DNA of 64,000 nt, taken from positions 1,054,001 to 1,118,000 of the forward strand of contig NZ_OZ034983.1 of NCBI RefSeq assembly GCF_964030845.1. Direction: 5' to 3'. This stretch comes from Candidatus Fukatsuia endosymbiont of Tuberolachnus salignus (lineage in GTDB: Bacteria > Pseudomonadota > Gammaproteobacteria > Enterobacterales > Enterobacteriaceae). Of this stretch, positions 57,165 to 64,000 are shown piece after piece (the first letter of the stretch is position 1; every line of letters begins with the position of its first letter). The notes under the pieces were generated by a model that saw only the letters and a program-made list of their open reading frames with translations, was not told where the DNA came from and did no database searches. A program made the translations under genes and the position numbers.

Positions 57165-57461
57165 ATGCAGCTCAATATAACCGGACATAACATAGAGATT
57201 ACTGATTCACTGCGCAAGTTTGTCACCACAAAATTTAACAAGCTGGCCAAATTTGAACAATATTCTGACTATATTCAGCAAATATACGTGACCCTAAGCG
57301 TAGAAAAAGTGCAACAGATCGCAGAGGCAACGGTACATGTGCATGGTGGGAATCTACGTGCCACCTCAGAGCAGGAAGATATGTATGCAGCAATTGACAC
57401 ACTGATCGATAAACTGACCCGTCAGCTTAGAAAACATAAAGACAAATTAAAAAAACATTAA
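57165..57461 (+). CDS. hpf: Ribosome hibernation promoting factor
   Basis: Binds the 30S decoding region and promotes 100S dimers in stationary phase. 98 residues (E. coli 95) with QLNITGHNIEITDSLRKFV at the start and the basic helix LTRQLRKHKDKLKKH at the end, which marks the short form. Confidence 0.95.
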   Translation: MQLNITGHNIEITDSLRKFVTTKFNKLAKFEQYSDYIQQIYVTLSVEKVQQIAEATVHVHGGNLRATSEQEDMYAAIDTLIDKLTRQLRKHKDKLKKH

Positions 57462-57480
57462 GAACCTGTTCGAGATCGCC
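57462..57480. repeat. Family 2 end fragment between hpf and ptsN
   Basis: AGAACCTGTTCGAGATC follows the hpf stop and matches the family 2 terminus. No second end or interior is found. Confidence 0.5.
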
Positions 57481-57594
57481 ATGAGCGATGCTTACAGTAG
57501 TCAATTTCACGACTCTTGGTGGATGCAAGAGTCTGATTAATCCCGTACAGAAGCCACAACATCAGGATGGAACAGCGCTTAAGTGAAAGATGAA

Positions 57595-58083
57595 ATGATC
57601 GACGATTATACAATGCAACTGCACTCGGTACTCAATGTCGAATGCACTAAGATCCAAAGCCCCGAAGAGTGTTCAAGCAAAAAACGGGCTTTAGAAATTA
57701 TCAGTGAGCTGGCCGCCAAACAGCTAGGCCTACAAACGCAGGTTGTCTTTGACGCGCTGTTAACACGTGAACGTTTAGGCAGTACAGGGATTGGTAATGG
57801 TATTGCTATCCCACATGGAAAATTAAAAGAAGATACATTACGTGCTGTCGGTGTATTTATTCGCCTTAAGCAGCCCATCGCCTTCGAATCCACTGATAAC
57901 CAACCCGTTGATCTGTTATTCGCTTTGCTGGTGCCGGCAGATCAATGTAAAATCCACCTACACACGTTATCTTTGGTCGCCAATAAATTAGCCGATAGGG
58001 CCGTGTGTCGTGCTTTACGTACGGTTGAAAGTGATGAGGAGCTTTATCAAATCATCACCGAGCCGCCTCAGGAAAAGCCCTGA
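57595..58083 (+). CDS. ptsN: Nitrogen-regulatory PTS enzyme IIA
   Basis: Phosphate acceptor of the regulatory nitrogen PTS; its phosphorylation state tunes potassium uptake and other targets. I choose ATG 57595 (MIDDYTMQLHSVLN), which fits the E. coli length; a GTG at 57583 is also open. The phosphorylated His is in IAIPHGKL. Partner Npr is encoded two genes on. Confidence 0.94.
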   Translation: MIDDYTMQLHSVLNVECTKIQSPEECSSKKRALEIISELAAKQLGLQTQVVFDALLTRERLGSTGIGNGIAIPHGKLKEDTLRAVGVFIRLKQPIAFESTDNQPVDLLFALLVPADQCKIHLHTLSLVANKLADRAVCRALRTVESDEELYQIITEPPQEKP

Positions 58084-58101
58084 TAATGGGGATATTACCA
58101 C

Positions 58102-58998
58102 ATGGTACTTGTGATTATCAGTGGCCGTTCCGGTTCAGGAAAGTCTTTCGCCTTACGTGCATTGGAAGACATGGGCTTTTATTGTGTCGATAACTTGCCC
58201 GTAGTGCTGCTACCGCAGTTGGCAGAGATACTTGTCGAAAGGAAGAAGCCTGCTGCGGTAAGTATTGACGTGCGTAACATGCCTGAATCGCCCGAGGTAT
58301 TTAAATCTGTGATGGAACAACTGCCTGCATGTTTTTCCCCACAGTTGCTGTTTTTGGATGCCGATAATAAGACACTGATCCGACGTTACAGCGATACGCG
58401 GCGCCAGCATCCGCTATTAGATAGAAATTCATCCTTGGAAATAGAGCACACCCGCTCGCTAGCAGATGAAGATCTATCCCTGGAAAACGCAATTGCTCAA
58501 GAGAGTACGCTACTGGAGTCTTTGCGTTCACGAGCTGATCTGGTGATCGACACCTCTGAAATGTCAGTACACGAGCTAGCCAACATACTACGCGCTCGCC
58601 TGATCGGCAAACGTGAACGTGAACTTACCATCGTCTTTGAATCCTTTGGTTTTAAACACGGTTTGCCAATCGATGCAGATTATGTTTTCGATGTGCGCTT
58701 CTTACCCAATCCGCACTGGGATCCGAAACTACGCCCAATGACCGGTCTGGACAAACCCGTAGTCGCTTTTTTGGCACGTCATGTTGAGATACATAATTTT
58801 ATTTATCAAACCCGTAGCTATCTGGAGACATGTTTGCCAATGCTAGAAGCCAATAACCGCAGTTATTTGACCATCGCTATTGGTTGCACCGGTGGTAAAC
58901 ATCGTTCAGTCTATATCACTGAACAATTGGCGGATTATTTCCGTTCCCGAGGAAAACATGTTCAATCGCGTCATCGCACTTTGGAAAAACGAAAATAA
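58102..58998 (+). CDS. rapZ: RNase adapter protein RapZ
   Basis: Guides RNase E to the GlmZ small RNA and so sets glucosamine-6-phosphate synthase levels. 298 residues (E. coli 284). P-loop GRSGSGKS at about 8-15, and the C-terminal part with GCTGGKHRSVYI and the basic tail RHRTLEKRK are intact. About 14 extra residues lie near position 120 (HTRSLADEDLSLE region). The stop overlaps the npr start by one base. Confidence 0.95.
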   Translation: MVLVIISGRSGSGKSFALRALEDMGFYCVDNLPVVLLPQLAEILVERKKPAAVSIDVRNMPESPEVFKSVMEQLPACFSPQLLFLDADNKTLIRRYSDTRRQHPLLDRNSSLEIEHTRSLADEDLSLENAIAQESTLLESLRSRADLVIDTSEMSVHELANILRARLIGKRERELTIVFESFGFKHGLPIDADYVFDVRFLPNPHWDPKLRPMTGLDKPVVAFLARHVEIHNFIYQTRSYLETCLPMLEANNRSYLTIAIGCTGGKHRSVYITEQLADYFRSRGKHVQSRHRTLEKRK

Positions 58999-59282
58999 TG
59001 ACGGTAAAACAAAAAGTCAAAATAAAAAACAAACTAGGGATGCACGCCAGACCTGCAATGAAATTATTCGACCGGGTGCAGAAGTTTAAGTCCAAAGTTA
59101 TATTGCGGAGTATGCGTAATGATAAATCCTGTATCGAGGCAGAAGCCAATAGTGTGATAGCACTATTAATGTTAGATTCAGCCAAAGACGGTGAAATTGA
59201 GATTGAGGTCAGTGGCCCAGATGAAATTGAAGCATTAGAAGCGGTTATTGAACTATTTAATTCTGGCTTTGATGAAGATTAG
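58998..59282 (+). CDS. npr: Phosphocarrier protein NPr
   Basis: HPr-like phosphocarrier of the nitrogen PTS. 94 residues (E. coli 90) with the phosphorylated His16 in GMHARPAMKLFD. The start overlaps the rapZ stop (TAATG). Confidence 0.95.
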   Translation: MTVKQKVKIKNKLGMHARPAMKLFDRVQKFKSKVILRSMRNDKSCIEAEANSVIALLMLDSAKDGEIEIEVSGPDEIEALEAVIELFNSGFDED

Positions 59283-59354
59283 AGGCTACGTTTTTCCCTC
59301 ACCCTCTTTAGATTAGGTAGCCGGCACATCGGTTAGCATACAGGAGAATAAAGA

Positions 59355-60284
59355 ATGGCCAATCCGCTGTATCGCAAAAATGTCATTTCAATACAGGATC
59401 TGAGCCGTGCAGAGCTGGAATTGATCATCCATACTGCAGGAGAACTGAAGAGTAAACCGCAGCCTGATCTACTGAAACACAACGTCATCGCCAGTTGTTT
59501 TTTTGAAGCCTCCACCCGTACCCGTTTATCCTTTGAAACCGCCATCCATCGTTTGGGAGGTTCTGTAGTAGGTTTCTCCAGCAACAATACTTCTTTGGAT
59601 AAAGGAGAAACACTCGCTGATACCCTACGTATTATTTGTACCTACGTTGATGCGGTTGTGATTCGCCATCCTCAAGAAGGCAGCGCACATTTGGCGATGG
59701 AATGTTCTAATGGTATACCCATCATAAATGCAGGTGATGGCTCCAACCAACATCCGACCCAAACCTTGCTAGATTTATTTACTGTTAAAGAAACACAAGC
59801 GCGTCTGGATAAGCTGAATATCGCCATCGTGGGGGACTTAAAATACGGTCGTACAGTACATTCTCTCACACAGGCCCTGGCGAAATTCTGTGGCAATCGC
59901 CTCTTTTTTGTTGCTCCAGAGACGCTGGCAATGCCTGACCACATTTTGAAAATGTTGGAAGAAAAAGGGATCGCTTATAGCTCACATGCCCACCTTGAAG
60001 AAATACTGCCGCAGTTAGATATACTGTATATAACCCGAGTGCAGAGAGAACGCCTAAGCACATCAGAGTATGCCAACGTCGAAACCCCATTTGTGCTGCA
60101 AGCATCCGATCTCACTACAGTACGTCATAACCTGAAGGTATTACATCCACTGCCACGCATCGGTGAAATCAGTATTGACGTGGATAAAACCCCTTATGCC
60201 TATTACTTTCAACAAGCAGGTAACGGTATTTTTGCCCGGCAAGCGCTACTGGCGTTGATATTAAACACTGAATTAGCACTTTAA
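59355..60284 (+). CDS. pyrB: Aspartate carbamoyltransferase catalytic chain
   Basis: Makes carbamoyl aspartate, the committed step of pyrimidine synthesis. 309 residues (E. coli 311). The carbamoyl-phosphate loop STRTRLSFE, the loop HPTQTLLDLFT and HPLPRI are intact. In E. coli pyrI, the regulatory chain, follows directly. Here ridA starts 45 bases later and pyrI is absent. The 72-base region in front has no obvious pyrBI-type leader peptide or attenuator. The enzyme is therefore probably an unregulated trimer unless pyrI lies elsewhere. Confidence 0.97.
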   Translation: MANPLYRKNVISIQDLSRAELELIIHTAGELKSKPQPDLLKHNVIASCFFEASTRTRLSFETAIHRLGGSVVGFSSNNTSLDKGETLADTLRIICTYVDAVVIRHPQEGSAHLAMECSNGIPIINAGDGSNQHPTQTLLDLFTVKETQARLDKLNIAIVGDLKYGRTVHSLTQALAKFCGNRLFFVAPETLAMPDHILKMLEEKGIAYSSHAHLEEILPQLDILYITRVQRERLSTSEYANVETPFVLQASDLTTVRHNLKVLHPLPRIGEISIDVDKTPYAYYFQQAGNGIFARQALLALILNTELAL

Positions 60285-60328
60285 CAACGAATTTACCCCT
60301 TTCCCCATTTTATCGATTAGGAGTCAAC

Positions 60329-60721
60329 ATGTCATCACAACGCACCATCAATACCCAACAAGCCCCTGAGGCGATTGGTCCTTATGTCCAAGGCGTTGAT
60401 CTAGGCAATATCGTCATTACCTCCGGTCAGCTACCGATTAATCCTGACACCGGGATTATTCCAGACAACATAATCGCGCAGACTCGTCAATCGCTCGAAA
60501 ATGTCAAAGCTATTGTCGAAGAAGCAGGGCTAACCGTTGCTGATATTGTTAAAACAACGGTATTCGTTAAAGACTTGAATGATTTTTCTGCAGTTAATGC
60601 CAGTTACGAATCTTTTTTCATCGAGCATCATGCCCCCTTTCCTGCGCGTTCCTGTGTTGAAGTTGCACGCTTGCCTAAAGATGCGAAAATAGAAATTGAA
60701 GCCATTGCTGTACGAACGTGA
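60329..60721 (+). CDS. ridA: Enamine/imine deaminase RidA
   Basis: Removes reactive enamine intermediates such as 2-aminoacrylate. 130 residues (E. coli 128). The Arg that binds the carboxylate is in ARSCVEVARLP, with the usual EAIAVR end. AGGAGT precedes the ATG. The pyrB-ridA order fits the E. coli pyrBI-ridA locus with pyrI removed. Confidence 0.96.
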   Translation: MSSQRTINTQQAPEAIGPYVQGVDLGNIVITSGQLPINPDTGIIPDNIIAQTRQSLENVKAIVEEAGLTVADIVKTTVFVKDLNDFSAVNASYESFFIEHHAPFPARSCVEVARLPKDAKIEIEAIAVRT

Positions 60722-60733
60722 CAATCCACTCAT

Positions 60734-60892
60734 TAGACTTCTTACAAAACCTACTCCTTGCCGCAAAACCACGTGCTGCAAATTCAGCGTTACTTGGTGC
60801 CCGCAGTCCTCATGTGCTCGCGTGTACCACGCAGTTACTGCGCTCCAGGTACCTTGCTTCGCATAACAAACTACGGTTCTACAAGAAGTCTA
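60734..60892 (-). repeat. MITE-like element family 1, copy F
   Basis: 159 bp with TA borders and ends TAGACTTCTTACAAAACC and GGTTCTACAAGAAGTCTA. It is in reverse orientation (CTTGCTTCGCATAACAAACT near the right end) and somewhat longer than copies D and G. It separates the convergent ridA and ruvB stops; the ruvB stop lies seven bases beyond. Confidence 0.85.
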
Positions 60893-60898
60893 TTGTGG

Positions 60899-61903
60899 CT
60901 ATTCTTCACGCACAATACCAAAATGCCGATAAGCATGATGGGTAGCTATCCTGCCACGAGGAGTACGTTGGATAAAACCTTGCTGAATAAGATAGGGTTC
61001 TAGCACGTCTTCGATGGTTTCACGTTCTTCACCGATCGCCGCTGCTAAATTATCCAGCCCTACAGGCCCCCCTGTAAACTTATCAATAATCGCTAACAAC
61101 AACTTTCGATCCATATAGTCGAAACCTTCTACATCGACATTAAGCATATCTAACGCTTTGGTCGCCACATCACCGTCAATAACACCGTTAGCCTTAACTT
61201 CAGCGAAATCACGAACACGGCGCAACAAACGGTTGGTAATACGTGGTGTCCCTCTAGAACGCCGTGCCAACTGATGCGCCCCTTCCAAGCTCAATTCCAA
61301 TCTTAAACAACAGGCACTACGGGCAACAATGCGTTCCAAATCGGCGACTTGATAAAATTCTAGCCGTTGCACAATACCAAATCGGTCACGCAATGGTGAA
61401 GTGAGCGAACCTGCTCGGGTCGTCGCCCCAATTAATGTGAATGGAGGTAAATCCAGTTTGATTGAACGCGCAGCTGGACCTTCACCGATCATAATATCTA
61501 ACTGATAATCTTCCATTGCCGGATAGAGAATTTCTTCCACCACCGGTGATAAACGATGAATTTCATCAATAAAGAGCACATCATGTGGTTCCAGATTAGT
61601 GAGCATGGCAGCTAAATCACCTGCTTTTTCCAATACCGGCCCCGAGGTAGTACGAAGATTGACTCCCATCTCATTAGCGACAATATTGGCTAGTGTAGTT
61701 TTACCCAAACCCGGAGGACCAAATATCAACAGATGATCTAAAGCATCGCCGCGTTGTCTTGCTGCCTGAATAAAGATTTCCATTTGCTCTTTGACATGCG
61801 ATTGCCCAATATACTCAGTCAAAAGTTTAGGGCGGATTGCCCGATCAACAATTTCTTCATCGTTTACCACGCTAGCCGAAATCAAGCGATCTGCTTCGAT
61901 CAT
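60899..61903 (-). CDS. ruvB: Holliday junction branch migration ATPase RuvB
   Basis: AAA+ motor that drives branch migration with RuvA. 334 residues (E. coli 336). Walker A GPPGLGKTTLAN, Walker B DVLFIDEIHRL, sensor GATTRAGSLTSPLRDRFG and the C-terminal winged helix ending RTPRGRIATHHAYRHFG are intact. In enterics ruvA lies directly upstream. Here the upstream 480 bases hold only MITE-like elements and an unrecognised remnant, so ruvA is not at this locus. Confidence 0.96.
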   Translation of the reverse strand: MIEADRLISASVVNDEEIVDRAIRPKLLTEYIGQSHVKEQMEIFIQAARQRGDALDHLLIFGPPGLGKTTLANIVANEMGVNLRTTSGPVLEKAGDLAAMLTNLEPHDVLFIDEIHRLSPVVEEILYPAMEDYQLDIMIGEGPAARSIKLDLPPFTLIGATTRAGSLTSPLRDRFGIVQRLEFYQVADLERIVARSACCLRLELSLEGAHQLARRSRGTPRITNRLLRRVRDFAEVKANGVIDGDVATKALDMLNVDVEGFDYMDRKLLLAIIDKFTGGPVGLDNLAAAIGEERETIEDVLEPYLIQQGFIQRTPRGRIATHHAYRHFGIVREE

Positions 61904-61937
61904 TTTTTACCTTTATTTCTCATGTTACATACAAGAT

Positions 61938-62082
61938 TAGACTTCTTGCAAAGCCGTCGTTCGTTATGTGAAGTCAAGGCACCTGGAGCGCAGCAACCGC
62001 TGCGTACACCCGAGTACATGAGGATTGCGAGCACCGCGTAACGCAGAATTTGCAGCACGTAGTAGGTTTTGCAAAAAGTCTA
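61938..62082 (+). repeat. MITE-like element family 1, copy G
   Basis: 145 bp with TA borders and ends TAGACTTCTTGCAAAGCC and GGTTTTGCAAAAAGTCTA. The interior is very close to copy D (GTTCGTTATGTGAAGTCAAG). It occupies the place where ruvA would end in other enterics. Confidence 0.88.
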
Positions 62083-62226
62083 TTGAACGACCCTGGATGA
62101 TACAACCACTAAGTTGGGTAGTACACTTTTTTACCTGGCGGCTCTGAATCACAGTCACCCCGAGCCGAATAATTTTTTTCAAAGCGTCTCCTCGTACAGT
62201 ATAATGAGCACCTGTAAAACCGGTTG
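62083..62226 (-). other. Unrecognised remnant between MITE-like elements
   Basis: On the minus strand GAGGAGACGC precedes TTG and a frame starting KKIIRLGVTVIQS that soon enters the MITE. Another frame reads DCDSEPPGKKVYYPT and stops. The two could be halves of a frameshifted small secreted or lipoprotein gene; I do not recognise it and it does not resemble RuvA. Confidence 0.25.
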
Positions 62227-62228
62227 TA

Positions 62229-62354
62229 AGAACCTGTTCGACACATCTTTTGTGCTTGCCGTGTTTTAGTCAAGTAATTCGTCAAAAACGAGCTCAACAT
62301 GCTCATTGACTCCCTTTGTTGTATACAAAGAATAAACTGCGCGTTTTCGCCCAA
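62229..62354 (+). repeat. MITE-like element family 2, truncated copy
   Basis: Left end AACCTGTTCGACACATCTTT with interior matching the 30.8- and 37.0-kb copies (AGTCAAGTAATTCGTCAAAA, CATGCTCATTGACTC, TTGTATACAAAG). The right end is missing. It ends about 45 bases before yabI. Confidence 0.8.
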
Positions 62355-62398
62355 CCCAGATTATTGATCTAACCTACGACCCAATAATGGATAAATTT

Positions 62399-63166
62399 AT
62401 GGAAGCCTATTTGCAACATTTATTGACACAATCTTTGGCTTTCACCTTACTTATCATCGTATTTGTGACTTTTCTTGAGTCTTTAGCACTGATTGGTCTG
62501 TTATTACCGGGTACCGTAATGATGACCAGCATCGGTGTGTTAATCGGCAATGGTCACATAGGATTTTACCCTGCCTGGGTGGCAAGTTGTATTGGTTGCC
62601 TACTTGGTGACTGGGCGTCTTATTTACTTGGTCGAGTGTTTAAACAACCTCTGCATCGTTGGTCTTTCCTGAAAAAGCGTCAATCATTATTGGATAAAAC
62701 AGAACACGCGTTATACCAGCACAGTATGGCGACAATACTACTTGGACGTTTTATTGGGCCAAGCCGTCCGTTGGTACCCATGATTGCCGGAATGTTAGCG
62801 CTACCCCCGCTTAAATTTGCTTCACCTAATATCATTGCTTGTCTCACTTGGCCTCCGGTCTACCTTTTTCCTGGAATACTGGCCGGTGTAGCGTTTGAAA
62901 TCGCCAATAACACTCATAGCCTGATATTTAAATGGCTACTGTTTTCCGTGGTGCTACTAATCTGGTTAGCAGCGTGGCTGGGATGGCGTTGGCGGCGACA
63001 TGGTAAACATCGGGTTGATCGCCTTAGCGCCTGGCTGCCACGCACCCGTTTACGTTGGCTAACTATCGTGGTAGCATCCGCGGCTGTTGCCAGCTTTGTT
63101 TGCTTATATCAGCAACCACTGATGCCAATTTATCGCCACCTTTTGTGGCAGGTGTTAACGAGTTGA
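62399..63166 (+). CDS. yabI: DedA-family inner-membrane protein YabI
   Basis: DedA proteins are polytopic inner-membrane proteins now tied to lipid carrier recycling and membrane homeostasis. ATG 62399 (MEAYLQHLLTQS) aligns with the E. coli start; an ATG four codons earlier is possible. About 255 residues with the family motifs ESLALIGLLLPGT, GDWASYLLGR and RFIGPSRPLVPMIAG. The C-terminal helices and the LMPIYRHLL end match YabI rather than DedA or YohD. Confidence 0.92.
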   Translation: MEAYLQHLLTQSLAFTLLIIVFVTFLESLALIGLLLPGTVMMTSIGVLIGNGHIGFYPAWVASCIGCLLGDWASYLLGRVFKQPLHRWSFLKKRQSLLDKTEHALYQHSMATILLGRFIGPSRPLVPMIAGMLALPPLKFASPNIIACLTWPPVYLFPGILAGVAFEIANNTHSLIFKWLLFSVVLLIWLAAWLGWRWRRHGKHRVDRLSAWLPRTRLRWLTIVVASAAVASFVCLYQQPLMPIYRHLLWQVLTS

Positions 63167-63206
63167 CATCTGATAAATTATCCATTCGTCACTATCGGAG
63201 TTTACT

Positions 63207-64000
63207 ATGCCGACACGCAACGCCCGTTTCGCCCACAACCGCTGTACCGCGCTCCAAGAACAAATTCAACGAGATATTCCCCTTACTGTTACCCAAGCAC
63301 TGCACGAAGATCTCGGTGGTACAATTGATACTGGGCGGGATCTGACCGCCCAATTGCTCCCTACAAATAAACAGGCTTCTGCTAGCATTATCACCCGCGA
63401 AGCCGGCATTTTTTGTGGGCAGCGGTGGCTAAACGAAGTATTCACTCAATTGGATAGCAAGGTTACAGTGGAATGGTTGACCGCTGATGGAGAAGTATTA
63501 ATAGCCAACCAAACACTTTGCCACTTGCACGGATCTGCTCGTACTCTGCTAACAGGTGAACGCACAGCATTAAATTTTTTGCAAACTCTGTCGGGTGTCG
63601 CGACAGAAGTCAGCCGTTATGTCAAAGTATTGACTAAGGTTAAATCCTCCACTCAATTACTAGACACACGGAAAACGATTCCTGGTTTACGTAGCGCACT
63701 AAAATACGCCGTACTCTGTGGTGGTGGTAAAAACCATCGACTGGGCTTATCCGATGCTTTTCTGATCAAAGAAAATCACATTATCGCTGCCGATTCAATC
63801 CAAGATGCAGTTGATAAAGCCATAATGCTACAACCTGGTGTTCCTATTGAAGTCGAAGTAGAATCTTTGACTCAGCTACGGCAAGCCTTGGCTACCAAAG
63901 CCGATATTATTATGCTAGATAACTTTAAAATCGAGGATATCTGTGAAGCGGTTTCTATAAAGAAAACACTCAATAAATCCACCCCGTTAGAAGTCTCTGG
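63207..64000 (+). CDS. nadC: Nicotinate-nucleotide pyrophosphorylase (partial, runs off window)
   Basis: Converts quinolinate and PRPP to nicotinate mononucleotide in NAD synthesis. The frame from ATG 63207 is open to the window end (264 codons and a partial one), with the C-terminal portion beyond. It has LTGERTALNFLQTLSGVAT, LDTRKTIPGLRSALKYAV, GGGKNHRLGLSDAFLIKENH and ADIIMLDN, all characteristic of NadC. GGAG lies about ten bases before the ATG. Confidence 0.96.
   Translation, partial: MPTRNARFAHNRCTALQEQIQRDIPLTVTQALHEDLGGTIDTGRDLTAQLLPTNKQASASIITREAGIFCGQRWLNEVFTQLDSKVTVEWLTADGEVLIANQTLCHLHGSARTLLTGERTALNFLQTLSGVATEVSRYVKVLTKVKSSTQLLDTRKTIPGLRSALKYAVLCGGGKNHRLGLSDAFLIKENHIIAADSIQDAVDKAIMLQPGVPIEVEVESLTQLRQALATKADIIMLDNFKIEDICEAVSIKKTLNKSTPLEVS

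Noticed and set aside
61754..62041. Short frames containing LDFLQ-x-RRSLCEVKAP seen at several loci
   Set aside because: They are the translation of family 1 repeats and not a conserved gene.
1..64000. tRNA or rRNA genes
   Set aside because: I looked for tRNA-like cloverleaf sequences and rRNA blocks in the gaps and saw none I could support by eye.

Overview
The window looks like the chromosome of a gammaproteobacterium of the order Enterobacterales. Nearly every housekeeping protein aligns from memory, end to end, with its Escherichia coli or Yersinia counterpart. Several E. coli gene strings are intact: gyrB-recF-dnaN-dnaA/rpmH-rnpA-yidD-yidC-mnmE, rluC/rne, fabH-fabD-fabG-acpP-fabF, kdsD-kdsC-lptC-lptA-lptB-rpoN-hpf-ptsN-rapZ-npr, and glyQ-glyS. 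AT-leaning sequence, short inverted-repeat elements in many gaps, decayed genes (dctA, a GNAT remnant, a probable plsX remnant) and missing operon partners (plsX, pyrI, ruvA, metB/metL) suggest a genome in reduction. An insect-associated facultative symbiont of the Regiella/Hamiltonella/Fukatsuia type fits best. That placement is inference, because there is no rRNA gene in the window.

Layout. 1-6.7 kb: coaA, a frameshifted IS630-family element, priA, rpmE, metJ and a dctA pseudogene. 7-17.2 kb: the dnaA region, with replication genes on the minus strand and the rpmH-to-mnmE string on the plus strand. 17.3-23.7 kb: fatty acid synthesis genes, rpmF with an unusual C-terminal extension, yceD and rluC, all on the minus strand. 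24-38.5 kb: rne with a structured leader, pyrC, bssS, trhO, lpxL, nhaP2, argS, murJ, yceB and aroH. 38.5-47.8 kb: an accessory island of two minus-strand genes. 48-51.2 kb: glyQS. 51.3-51.9 kb: a SnoaL-like gene and a GNAT remnant. 52-59.3 kb: Kdo synthesis, LPS transport, rpoN and the nitrogen PTS. 59.3-64 kb: pyrB, ridA, ruvB, yabI and the start of nadC, which runs off the window.

The island at 38.5-47.8 kb is the most novel part. One gene encodes a low-complexity protein of about 2,400 residues, with ten near-identical 27-residue tandem repeats, a 0.73-kb internal duplication and a coiled-coil C-terminus. The other encodes a 591-residue protein whose C-terminal third follows the pattern of the TIKI/EreA-like domain of large bacterial toxins but lacks the expected catalytic residues. 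Neither has a recognisable signal peptide. Both could be host-directed proteins, but this is not shown.

Two families of small inverted-repeat, MITE-like elements are present. Family 1 is about 145-160 bp, with ends like TAGACTTCTTGCAAAACC and TA at the borders. Family 2 is about 165 bp, with ends like AACCTGTTCSAAAT. They sit where gene order departs from E. coli and on both sides of the island, which suggests a part in rearrangement or gene loss.
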